NCBI GenBank assembly: GCA_025024175.1
Contig: QCXZ01000064.1
Span: 682,001 to 746,000, forward strand
DNA length: 64,000 nucleotides
Origin: Rhyzopertha dominica
Lineage: Eukaryota > Arthropoda > Insecta > Coleoptera > Bostrichidae
Direction: 5' to 3'
Each line of letters starts with the position of its first letter. Position 1 is the first letter of the stretch. Made by a program: the position numbers and the translations under genes. The notes beneath the pieces are model-generated. The model ran no database searches, was not told where the DNA came from, and worked only from the letters and a program-made list of their open reading frames with translations. This document shows, one piece after another, positions 54,101-64,000 of this stretch.

Positions 54101-57100
54101 TTTTTAGACTTTGGTGTATATAGGTAGGGGTAAGAAAATAGAGGCAGTGATGGGAGTAAAAAACCATTACCTACTTATGGACCACCCCTTATATCAGGCA
54201 TTTTATAAAAACAAAACGAAATTTGAAAGCTCTAGGAATAATAATAATGCAGAAGATTTTTCCGACTTACCGGGCATACACTTGAACGGCGGGCAATCTG
54301 CCGGCTCATCGCTACCATCTCCACAATCGTCCTGCGTATCGCACTTCCACCAGAAAGGAATGCACTTCAAGGACGACTTGCAAACAAAATGAGCCGACGT
54401 GCAATTCGCCTTGCACGTCCTTCCGTCGTCGTCTAAAACGTAGTTCTCCGGACAAGCGCACGTGTAATGCGGAGGCTGCGGCGTCAAGATGCACAAAGCA
54501 GAGCAGTTCGCTTCCTTGCACGGATCGTCGGCCCTCGGGGGCTGCCTCAACGGATGCACGATCCTTAAATCCATCGGGCGGTGCACCGTCGTTAAAACAG
54601 ACCGACACTGGTCGCCGCGGTACTTGTGACACGACTCGACAGATTTCGTCTCCCAGTCCGTCCAGAAGATGAAGTCCTCCCACATGGTCAGCGCGAAGAC
54701 GTGGTGCAGTCGGAGGTTGGGCATCGCGTTCCTGCTGGCCACGATTTTGATGTTGCGTCCGTCCAAATCGGAGACGGCGATGTAGTCTTTCCTGGCGTCC
54801 GCCCAAAACAGCTCCTTGGTCTCGTACGAGATGGTCAGAGCGTTGGGCCACCCGAGGCTCGTGTTGACGATGACGTGGGCGTTCGAGCCGTCCATTCCCG
54901 CTTTTCCGATGTGCACGTTCGATCCCCAGTCTGTCCAGTACATGTAGCCCTCCAGGGGGTTCAAAGCAACAGCCCTGGGTTCTTCGAGGCCTTGCGAGAT
55001 GAGGACTTTGCGGAAACGACCGTCCAGTGCGGATACTTCTATTGTGTCAAGGCCCTAAGTGAGATAATTATGTTTTCAGAAAAAAAAAACACTTATAAAA
55101 ATTTACTAATCTGACGTCAAAGAAGACAACAAGATACCGAGAGTTTAAAATGTATTGTAAAAATTTAGTTCAGTTTCTGATGACGGATGATATTAGCATG
55201 ACATGGCATGTCTAAAACAAATTATTATCTTTAAAACAAAACAACTTAAAGAGATGTGGTTTGAAAAATTTAATTCCTCATGAAATTTTTTACATTACTA
55301 ACTTACAACATCTTATGTTTTTGCAACACTAATTATGGGGAACTCAGTTTAAAGAATATCTATTCCGAATAACTTGATTATTTGTGGGTTAAGACACTGC
55401 AAAAAATTGAGCAGGCGTTGGTAGCTGTTTTTATGGTAGAGTGACATGAGAGAGAAAAATAATAATAATGTCTTTAGCATACAGCTAATATGAATACATA
55501 TTATGTTTACAGAAAAGAAATGCAAAATTGACACTCACTATTTCAGCAAAAATGTAAAAAAAAATTAAAAAGGGCACCATGTCGCCAGCAATCTCACAAA
55601 AACATTGTAATTTTCACATCTCTTTATATGCTCTGGTAATTTATTAAATAATATCAAGCCTTTAGACATTGTGGACTGAAAGTGTCCACTAGTATTACTT
55701 GTAGACACAAAAAAGTCACCCCGCTGTGTAGTAGGATATGTGTGTACATCAAAATTATACCTTAAATTTGCATGCAAATATTCAGGTGTCTTCTTCATTT
55801 TTATCTTAAATATATATTTTAAAGTTCTATTTACTATTCTTTCATTTACACTCATTACTTCCAGAGCATTTAGCATAGATTTGCTACATTTCAGTACGGT
55901 TCTCAAACATCTATTTTGTATTTTTTGAATGAATGATTCTGCGTTGCAAATGCAAGTTTTTGTATTTTCTAGCCATCCATGACAAATAAATAGCGTAAAA
56001 TAATAATATGAAAATCCCCTCTTAGCACACTTTTACGTCATTTAAGAAAGTGTTGTGTTTCCTCAAACTTTTGCTAGATGGCGCTGTACCATCTAACCAA
56101 AATTTCTACACCTGACTGATTCGTTATCGCCAAGCTTAAACTATTTAAGCTACACACATGCAATTTGGGCCTAAACCCAATAAAGAAGGATTTTTTGTTT
56201 TTTTACTCCAAAAAGGATAAAAGTTTATATGGAAGTCCATCATTTGTGAAGCTGAAAACGAGAAACTTTATTTTTAGGCTTTCAATAGAAATAAATAAAC
56301 AAGTTTCCGGCATTTTGTATAGGGGATGTACAGAAGGTACAAGCATGAACATTTTATTCTTCTAAACAGAAATAAATAAACAGCTGTTACAGAGTTTTTT
56401 GTAAATTCCAGCCTTAAGGAGATGAAAGTTTGTATGGATATCTGTTATTTTTGAAGCTAAAAACATGAATATTTTTAGCTAGTATATAGTTAAAACTCAC
56501 CTTATCACACCAATACAGGTTCCTCCCAATCCAATCGACAGCCAAACCATCCGGATTCTGTAAGGACGGCGAATGCAACACCTTATGAGTGGCGTTCCCG
56601 CTGGTATAATCACAAGAACTCTTAATGCTGCTGCCCAAATGGAACACGTCCGACCAAAAAATACACTGCGTTTTCCAGTCGAAATCCAACGCGACGGCGT
56701 TACTCAAATTGTGGACCCTCAAAACCGAATTGCCGTTCAGGTCGATCTCCCTGATGTAGTATCTGTTGGCCAAGATGATCTTCGGGTGGACGGTGGAATT
56801 GGCGTAACAGGTGTTGTTGTCCAGATGCAGGGTGTAGCCCGGTGCGCAGCGGCATCGGTAAGACCCCATCGTGTTGTGGCACAGCTGGCTGCAGGGTCGG
56901 TCCAGGCATTCATTGATGTCCTCGCATAAATGAAAGTCTTTCTTCCGGACCTGGTAGCCGGCTTTGCAGGCGCACTCGTAGCCCACTGGTTTATCGATGC
57001 AGATGTGTGCGCATGGAGGGGGTATCGCCGAACATTCGTTTATATCTGATGGATATTTCAGTAAGAAACAGGACTGCCATGTTAGGAAACAAGATGAAAA

Positions 57101-60100
57101 GGAGAATGGACATTTTAGAGGCCCAAGTTCATACTAAAACTTTGCTTATTTATGGGGTGCACTAGACAAGTACCGGGGAAAATTTAAGCACTACAGTGTC
57201 CAACCAGATCACCCAACCTGACCCCGACTGACTTGTTCTGCTGATTTCTGAACAGCAACCTATGCTTTCAACAAGTTTCATTAAAAATGGGTCGCTTTTG
57301 TAGAAATGAAAAATAGAAACAAGTTGTGTTATGTGTTAATAAGTAATCAGACAGAAGTTGCAGATTTTATCATAATCTACAACTTTTGAATCAGATGTTT
57401 TTCTATATTTTCATTTATTATATGTCCCAAGGGTCTAAATTAGCTGAAAAACAAACCGCAAACGAGGACAAAGAGCTTGTGGAGAAGAAATTCAAAGTAA
57501 TAAATAGCATTGAAAATAAAGATGATATAGAACTAATTTGAATGAAATTTAGAAGGAAGTGTGTGAAAAACAGACACATTGATGGAATGAGGAAATAAAA
57601 AGCCAAATAACAAAGAAAAAAGATGTATGGAAACAGTATATTGCAAAGAGAACAAGAGAGAATCACACAAGATACAAAGTCACAGAATTAGTAAAAGAAG
57701 CTAAAAGAGAGGTTTGGGAAGAATTTGGGATGAAAATGGAGGAAACAGTAAGCAAAGCAAATTTCCGTTTCTGTTGGTCAACATATTTTTTGTTGTTAGT
57801 TTTGCCTAATTTTACAAAACATCTTTTAATTTTTTAGGGTCTTTAGTTCCATTCAAAAGACTGTTTCTTAATGTATTTCCTGTCATTTTCGAAATAGTAC
57901 TTACTGCACTTGGACTCATCACTGAAGTCCTGGCAATCATTCTGTCCATCACACAATAAGGTATCGTTGATGCACAGTCCATTTTTGCATTGGAACAGTC
58001 CCCTCTCTCTGCACTGCATCTTCTCATCTTCACAGTTCTCTTCATCATCACCGTCTTCGCAGTCCCTTTCACCATTGCACTTGGCGGTTATGTCGATACA
58101 TGCACCAGACTTGCAGCTGAATTTTCCGGTGCTACACAGGTCTTGGCAGTTTTCTGGTTCATCTGAACTATCACTGTAATAGAAACAAGACAAGACAAAG
58201 TCAAATAAGCCTGGATTAGTTATTTTTTAAGAATTATTTCAATGTTACCAAAATTTTTGAGATTTAAAGTTATTTAATTCAAGCGAAAGCGATATTTGAA
58301 AGTTATCATATTGTCAATATTATTGGTTTTTGGATATCATCGATATTCGTTTTTAAATTGCAAGTTTTATTAAAGTAAATAGTATATAGTTGAATATCTA
58401 TAATTTAGAAGTATATTTTGTTAATTTAAACTGATAAACATTTATGGCAAACCATCAAGTTTATATCACGGAAATAAGACAAAGAATTATAACTTGTAAT
58501 TAGCAGTCAATATCTGTAAGAAAATTTATATGCTAATTACAACAGAAAAATCAATATATGGTTCTCCTCGAAATAAGTTCAAAGTTCCCGCCTGTAGTTG
58601 TTTGACAAATTACAAAGGTTGTACATTAGCTCTTTCTGAAAGCTGAGTATTATTTTTCAGTGTTTCCTGAATGTGAAGTTACTGAATTTTAAAGTGATTG
58701 ATACAGATGTCATTTCATAAGTCAAATGGTACTGTTCGAGTTAGTTAGTGTCTGAACTTTCTAAACCTTCCACTGTTATTTTCCCAAATATGAAGGGATA
58801 TGAAACAGGCCTAACTGACGAAGAAACTTTTGTTCAGATCATCAATTCAAATTCAAATCGATAATTTCCCTTACTTGCAATCCTTGTACCCATCGCAGTA
58901 CAATAACTTCGATATGCACTGCGATTTATCGGCGCACAGGAAGGAGTCACCGCCACAGTTGGTACCGTTGCAGCCCTGGTCTGGATGTTCGTCGGCCGCA
59001 TCACGGCAGTCCGCCTCCCCGTCGCACACCCACGACCACGGGATGCAACGACCCGTGCTGTTGCACCGGAACTCCCAGTTGCCGCACTGCGACATCTGGC
59101 AGTGGTTCGTCTCGTCCGAACGATCCGTACAATCGGGGTAACCGTCGCACATCCAGGATATGGGGATGCATTCCTCGTTTTGACAGGTGAACTGGTCCGG
59201 ACGACACTTCAGTTCTACGAACGGCGATTAAAGTTTTCACGGGTTCGATTTGAATCGAAGGAGACTTACTGCAATTTGATTCGTCCGATCCATCTGGGCA
59301 GTCGTTGGCTCCGTTGCACACCAGCAGGTTCGAAATGCAATGTCCGTTGCCACACATGAAGTGGTCAAAAAGGCAGTGGTTACCTGATAAATGGTTTTGT
59401 GCTTTGATTTTGTTAACAAATAAAAATTCTACACAATTACAACTATTCTATTCCGGTCTAAGAATTCAATTCCTATTACCAATGTAATTTATATTGGCCT
59501 TCCCCTTCTTGCATCCATTGATATTTGAGTTTGGTGGAAAACCTTCACAGGTAAATTTTTATATTTACCAGTTTGAAAATGCGACAATGTTACATTACCG
59601 AAACTAGCATCTATTTATTGACTGAACATCTTTTAGCCGTGGGTTCGACTCTGAATTTTTCACTTTTTCCAAATGTACATGAGGATGCCCACTCTGAGCC
59701 TGAGGGAATTCCACAGAATATTATCACACGACTTACAATTTTTTTACCATAATATTCAATGAGCACACATTTTAAACTATACCAATGAAGTTCATACTCC
59801 AGATCAAGAAAAAAAATCAATTCTAGAGATGAACTAACACACTAACACAAAAATTTAGTTTAAAGGTATGAAAAAATTTTGGTTTAGTCTAGGTTTGCTA
59901 AAACAATTTTAAAGTTTTTGATTATACATAATGTATAGATAGATACTTCAATCTAGATTATTGAAAGCTTGTTTTTAGAAATTAAAACCAAAACGAAATT
60001 TTCATATTTTTTTATATCACGACTGTTTGATGACTGTCAGTTGTTTTGGTGTTTTTGTGTGAAAGACACATTTAATTAACGCAAATAAATTAAGAATAAG

Positions 60101-60108
60101 TGGTATTT

Positions 60109-60141
<33 letters not shown>

Positions 60142-63100
60142 AAGATTTTATACAAAATATTAAATGTAAAGTAAGACCAAACAAAAAAGGAGCACAAAAT
60201 ATTTATTTTACAAACTTGCTTTGAATGTACTTACTTCTGTTAATAATTATCTAAAACCACACGCTAACTCATCAAAATAAATTTTTGGTAAAAAAACAAA
60301 TACAGTTGCTAGATGCGAAGTTATGACTGAAATAAGTGACCATTTTTTGTGAAAAATACGTTTTGTCAAGCTAAATGCATGCTAATGATAATTTCAAACT
60401 ATTTCTTTTGTATCTGGAGCTTTAATCCTTAAAAAAAATCATTGAAAATTGGTTAAAAGAATGTAACGATTAAAACCAAGAAAGTCCTATTGCAGTTATG
60501 GTAATTTTAAAAACACTATATTCCTTTTACATACCTGTCAACCAAACCAACCAAAAAACTCATCATTCAACCATTAGGTGTCCAAATCATGAAAAATTGT
60601 CATAAAAAGGTCTTGTTTAAAACTAGTCCTCTGTGTTATCATAAAATACAAGAAGTTCAATTTATGCAATAAAACAACTTACGGCAGTTTTGCTCGTCAG
60701 CACTAGGGCCCTGGGTACCAGACAACCTGTTGCAGTGGTTAGAGCCGTCACAAACCAGATCACTGCTGATGCACTGGCCATCAGGACATTCAAATTCGTT
60801 GAAGCCGCAGCCCTTCTTTGTGCAATTCTGCTCGTCCGATTGATCCCAGCAGTCATCTTCCCCGTCACAAAACCACTCCGAATTTATGCATTTTGTAGTT
60901 TTCGGGCAGTTGACCAAACCCAGCAGCTCACATCTGGGTTGTTCTTCTGTAATTATTAGTGGTGATGATGCTATAGTCAATTTACTTAACCAGGACGTTC
61001 GTATCAGCAATAATTTTAGTAATTTATTATTTGTCATCTGTAAAATTGAAAACTGATCTATTTCTTTTCCTTCTTCTTAAACTCTATCTCAAAGTTTATC
61101 CACTTTATTTACAACTAGCTGCCACAACAGAAGTATTCTCATCCAAATTTCAATAAATTTGTTTCGGTACATTTTTTGAATTTGTGAAAAGTTATTAGAA
61201 ATGTATATTAATGTACATAATCGTGCATATTCAATTTTTCAGGTGTTTAAACGATTGTGGAGAAGTAGAAAAATGTGTGATGTGTCTGGAATGTTTGTCA
61301 TTTCAGAACTTTCAAACCTGAAAATTTTTTTTGAGACAATTCAGCAAACTTACTTCATATCATAAAACGATTGCAATGAACTTACAACATTATCAGAAGC
61401 CAACTGAAAGTTTCTTCTAATAAAATATGGAAAAAAAACCAATAGTTTTTTGAGCACATTGCAATTTTATACATATAAATCAACCAGAATTTTATAGCTG
61501 GTTCATTCTGAACCAATTCGTAAACTTTGCCGTCAAATAAATAAAACAGAACTCACCGCAATCCATCTCATCGCTACCATCCGAACAATCCGGATCGAAA
61601 TCGCACCTGTACAGCTTCTTGACGCACTGGCCGTTTGCGCACCTGAACTCCGAACAGTCGCAGTTCAATTCATCGCTTTCATCCCCGCAGTCGTCCTCAG
61701 CGTTGCACTTCTTGCTCATGGGGATGCACCTCTTGTTATAGCACTGGAACCAGGCGAGGGGACACGCCCTGTTTGCGCAGTAGCCCGGCTCCTCGTCGGA
61801 ATTGTCGAAACAGTGGCGTATGCCGTCGCAGGTCAGCTGGAACGGAACGCAGCCGCCGTCCGAACACCTGAAGGAATCGTCCTTGCAGTTGGTGATGTTG
61901 CTGGAGTTCTGGCAGTGGATGCCGTCGTCGGAGAGCACGTGGCCTTCCACACAGGCACACTCCATCTGTGGAAGGTTGTATTGTGAATTTGAATACTTCC
62001 GAAAACATATTATCTAGCATTATGGGCGTTGAAAGCATGAAGACTCTACGGAGAGTACATCCTAAGAATATGCATTTTTTTAATTTTCAATTTCATCAAA
62101 ATTACTAAAGATAAATTATCATCAAATTAAAAGACAACAGAAGGTAGTAAATAAGAAGTTGGGGTAGGAAAATTTGTTGACGAAAGTCAGCTACATAACA
62201 TAGAGTGCCACTTTGCATATCATAAAGGTATGTAGGTATGTTTTACTAATTTTGAACTTATATGACACTTGCTCCAGTGTTTGTGAAAATATTTTGTACA
62301 AAACATCATTTTCTTGTGTAACCTCTAAAAAATTTCTCAAAAAAAAAAGATGGCGAACTGCAACAGTTTTCTGCCAGCAAGTACAGAATGGGTAATTATT
62401 TAATACGCAGTTTAAGTACATTTTTTTAAATTTTAAACATCCCTATAAAATAACCTCATGAAGTAGAATATGAGACCCGTTTCTAGCAGTCACGTCTAGT
62501 TTTTAAAACACCAGTGTTTATATAAAGAACTGCTTTATGATGAGCGGTGCTCTTTCATATGCTGTATGGTGAAAAGATGTCAAATAATTACTACGCATAG
62601 AAAATTAAATTTTCTATGAAACTGTTATGATATTACCTGGTTATACATTAATTAATTTTTAATAAGAAACTTTGAAATTGCAATGCAAATGGCAAATAGA
62701 ATTTTTTGTTTTAATAAAATTTCATTTTCAGTATTCTTAACTGAAAAAAATTAGAGCAAAGTTAAAATGTAGTAATTTATATTTTCCCAACTATCCAAGA
62801 AAACATTTACCCAGCACAAAGAACTAAATAAATCCTATCTACTAGACACAAGACGATGTACTTACCTCACCAGCTGCAGATATCGTGCACAGCTCCTCAC
62901 ACTTTGAATTCAAACATGGGTTCGCCATGCAATCCACAGTGTCATTAGATACGGCAACGATACCCATCGGTCTGGCGACATCCTTCCTCAAAATGACTAT
63001 GTTCTGTCCCGTCAGCTTGTCAGCTCTTACAACCGAATGCAGTATCCAGTCGGTCCAAAAGATGAAGTCCCCGTGGACGGCCAGAGCAAAAGGATGCTGC

Positions 63101-64000
63101 GGAGTAACTTTGGCCAAGATGACGCGTTTCGTGCCGTCATATTCACAGCGTTCGATTTTGTCCAGCCTCGCGTCGCCCCAGTACAACTTATGTGCTCTAA
63201 AATCGAAGGCTTGTGGTGATCATAGTCGAAAATTTTTTTAGGGTAAAGCTAAGATTCCTCAAGCCATTCAACAAGAGTAAAAAAAGTTTTAGAATTAAAT
63301 TCCCCATAAAATAAAATAAATAAATTTTTTAAGTCTGCCAACATGTTAAAAAATTCTGTCACATTTTAAGGTTGGATCATCCCTTATCAACCCTTTAAAA
63401 TGCTCCAATTGAACTCTAATTACTTTCAAATACAGCCCTTGGTACACTCATACACAAATTTGGTTTTTCTAAGTTCAAGTATAAGAGAGATATTCATTTT
63501 TTTTTCGANATTTGAAACCCCACTTTGAAGGCCTACAATACACAATATTTTGGACTCCCCTACATGCCCCTGTTTTGTATTGATGCTTAATAATACATCA
63601 CATAAAAACAAACAGGATTTGGCACTCTATCAAATAATGAAAGTAAATTTCATAATATACATGTTGAATTACAAAAATTTTTTTTGAAGCAGATGGTTTT
63701 CAGAACTAATTCAGAGCATTTCCCAAAAAAATGTGAAATTCATGAACTACATACCTTTGATCCAAAGTTAAAGCATTCGGCATCCTGATATCAGTTGTAA
63801 TAATCGCCTGTCTGTCGTATCCGGAGAAAAACGCACGCTCAATACTCGGTTTAGCTGAATTCCAATTCGTCCAATAAACACGTTCGTTACAGCTATCCAC
63901 CGCTATCCCCCTTGGTTTGTCGTGGGGACGCAGATTCACAATAATTTCCACCTTGCTCGGATGTTGTGTTACATTAATTCGGTTAATTGTCGCCTTGTTG
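39187..64000 (-). CDS. LRP1: LRP1-type endocytic receptor, C-terminal part (partial)
   Basis: Large LDL-receptor family scavenger receptor; the 5' part lies beyond 64000. Exons (minus strand): 64000-63755 (partial), 63196-62866, 61965-61557, 60946-60683, 59383-59270, 59214-58875, 58173-57905, 57045-56501, 55054-54271, 52735-52346, 50575-50197, 48550-48113, 46868-46651, 45282-44893, 44467-44303, 43729-43440, 42504-42155, 41367-41031, 40629-40228, 39315-39187; all phases close, giving 2,262 residues. Order: YWTD propeller part and EGF; 11 LDLa repeats; two EGF (INEC type); propeller and EGF; 11 LDLa; EGF; last propeller (44303-46651); a run of EGF repeats; a transmembrane helix ([19 protein letters not shown]) and basic stop; tail with NPMY and NPVY endocytosis motifs. 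This matches LRP1 clusters III and IV and its membrane-proximal layout. No RHRR-like furin site is visible in the last propeller. Confidence 0.97.
39353..40141. mobile_element. Foldback element with long inverted arms
   Basis: In the last LRP1 intron, 39353-39715 is repeated in inverted orientation at about 39835-40141, with about 120 bp between. Landmarks: ACTTCATATAAACATGG and GCTTCGTTTTCAAAGTACAG on the left; their complements near 40110 and 40090 on the right. GTCCCGGAGGGCACCTTAA pairs with TTAAGGTGCCCTCCGGGAC. No coding capacity. This is a long-TIR MITE or foldback transposon; the intronic RNA could form a long hairpin. Confidence 0.85.
40655..40785. repeat. Degenerate trinucleotide-like repeat (AGCAG/GTAGC)
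   Basis: An LRP1 intron carries an imperfect run of GTAGCAGCAGAAGTA-type units, including AGTAGC, AGCAGAAGCAG and AGTAGCAATAGCAAG. A similar run occurs at 44590-44710. Confidence 0.5.
42781..42850 (-). other. Candidate alternative first exon of LRP1 with hydrophobic leader
   Basis: On the minus strand, a putative start at 42850 gives a 25-nt leader, then ATG at 42825-42823 and 15 codons, [15 protein letters not shown], ending at 42781 directly before GTAAGT. The donor is in phase 0 and the next acceptor downstream is that of the LRP1 exon 42504-42155, also phase 0 ([10 protein letters not shown]). Translation through the last four LRP1 exons would give 420 residues: leader, EGF repeats, transmembrane helix and the NPxY tail. 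The leader is short and lacks a basic n-region, so cleavage is uncertain. Not needed for the full-length reading frame. Confidence 0.45.
42872..42880 (-). promoter_or_regulatory. Candidate internal LRP1 promoter (TATA box)
   Basis: Minus-strand TATAAAAAG with its first T at 42880. An initiator-like CTCACTAT has its A at 42850, 30 nt downstream, which is ideal spacing. The ATG of the candidate leader exon follows 25 nt later. Confidence 0.45.
44590..44710. repeat. Degenerate GTAACAGT-type simple repeat
   Basis: LRP1 intron with recurring AGTAACAGTA, GACAAGTAGCAA and GACAAGTAATG units, imperfectly spaced. Confidence 0.5.
45578..46582 (+). mobile_element. TIR transposon with DUF4817-type transposase remnants
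   Basis: Inverted ends: ACAGGATGTTTCACTAATGA at 45578 and, inverted, its close match at 46582 (about 45 bp with roughly 5 mismatches, both followed by TAATGAC-x-CTGACGAAAT). From 45744 the plus strand reads [30 protein letters not shown] and [20 protein letters not shown], the helix-turn-helix N-terminus of this transposase group. Further fragments ([28 protein letters not shown]) follow in other frames. The C-terminal DD-E end is missing; a C-terminal piece of the same kind of transposase lies at 22032-22370. Dead element, sense strand opposite to LRP1. Confidence 0.85.
47153..47527. mobile_element. Foldback MITE, about 375 bp
   Basis: GCAATGCCATCTGTCAGCAT at 47153 onward is mirrored by ATGCTGACAGATGGCATTGC ending at about 47523; similarity extends about 58 bp inward (GATGACAAGGCCACCTA against TAGGTGGCTTTGTCATC). 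A second inner pair (CTGTCTACAC near 47288, GTGTAGACAG near 47361) lengthens the hairpin. No coding capacity. A relic copy lies at 28187-28290. Confidence 0.85.
47733..47872. repeat. Polypurine tract with GA microsatellite
   Basis: About 140 nt of almost pure A/G on the plus strand, starting with a GAGAGAGAGAGA run and continuing with AAGAGA and GGAGAAAGG units, in an LRP1 intron. On the transcribed (minus-sense) RNA it is a long pyrimidine tract. Confidence 0.8.
50197..50575 (-). other. Sample LDLa-rich exon of LRP1 cluster IV
   Basis: This exon shows the repeat grammar clearly: [20 protein letters not shown], then [20 protein letters not shown], then [15 protein letters not shown], each followed by the calcium-cage acidic motif DxSDE. 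Introns fall inside repeats, so clusters are built across exon junctions. Confidence 0.9.
51400..51900 (-). mobile_element. LINE (Jockey-like) reverse transcriptase relic
   Basis: The minus strand reads [14 protein letters not shown] near 51760, the conserved P-Q-G-S-x-L-G reverse transcriptase motif, then, after stops, [20 protein letters not shown] and [12 protein letters not shown]. These are the A(D)D catalytic motif and the following W-C...L-N...K-C block of non-LTR elements. Several stops and frameshifts; same strand as LRP1. Confidence 0.75.
52870..53530. repeat. 157-bp tandem repeat, about 4-5 decaying copies
   Basis: ATTATAATTTGGTAAAAAGT recurs at about 52873, 53030, 53186, 53343 (changed to ATCATAATTTGGTAAAAGGT) and 53511 (weak), period 156-158 and then 168. 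Each unit also contains AATAGATTTCAAAGAATA and TTCTGCATCTTTTAATAGCT. Similarity decays steadily toward 53530. It lies in an LRP1 intron. Confidence 0.9.
55540..55990 (-). mobile_element. LINE reverse transcriptase C-terminal relic
   Basis: A 113-codon minus-strand frame reads [39 protein letters not shown] and [24 protein letters not shown] text (actual start TMSKGL). The order (DVH-Y, T-R-x-x-F, KG-x-x-L-F-N-x-L-P) is the typical end of insect non-LTR reverse transcriptase proteins. Upstream parts are missing. In an LRP1 intron, same strand. Confidence 0.75.
60109..60141. repeat. (AGT)n microsatellite
   Basis: About ten perfect AGT units in an LRP1 intron. Confidence 0.95.

Overview
The window is AT-rich animal nuclear DNA with spliced genes, GT-AG introns (some only 45 to 60 nt) and many decayed transposons. 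The CPCFC cuticle gene, the BicD and rasp/HHAT orthologues and the short introns point to a holometabolous insect, probably a beetle; order and species are inference. No prokaryotic features, CRISPR arrays or tRNA genes were seen. Scattered single Ns look like polishing ambiguities.

Layout. 1-4770: no recognised gene. 4775-8801 (+): CPCFC cuticular protein gene, with a Penelope-type reverse transcriptase relic in intron 1 and a THAP-bearing TIR element in intron 2. 10085-10929 (+): dUTPase. 11429-12194 (+): HINT1, with a signal-peptide-like extension. 12596-13174 (+): TFIIA gamma subunit. 13570-15753 (+): hedgehog acyltransferase (rasp/HHAT). 15783-17617 (-): IFT54/TRAF3IP1, with a consensus RFX X-box in its promoter. 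17770-24106 (+): 13-finger zinc finger gene, divergent from IFT54. 24333-25770: about 5.3 copies of a 271-bp tandem repeat. 28654-33242 (-): Bicaudal D. 33739-34777 (+): RpS12, carrying a SNORD100-like C/D snoRNA in its last intron. 34823-37742 (-): ZMYND10. 39187-64000 (-): the 3' 20 exons of an LRP1 gene, running off the right edge.

All gene models were built by joining exons at GT/AG sites in matching phase, and phase closes for every one. LRP1 gives 2,262 residues here: two 11-repeat LDLa clusters, YWTD propellers, EGF repeats, one transmembrane helix and a tail with two NPxY motifs.

The strongest possibly undescribed signal is an apparent internal promoter in an LRP1 intron. A TATA box (42872-42880), an initiator 30 nt downstream, a 15-codon hydrophobic leader exon (42781-42825) and a GTAAGT donor are in phase with the next LRP1 exon. 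It would produce a 420-residue short protein of EGF repeats, transmembrane helix and NPxY tail. The second is the snoRNA, whose guide has an 11-nt match to a universally conserved 18S rRNA segment and which sits in the same host gene as its human counterpart. Two gene pairs (rasp/IFT54 and RpS12/ZMYND10) converge with nearly touching or overlapping 3' ends.
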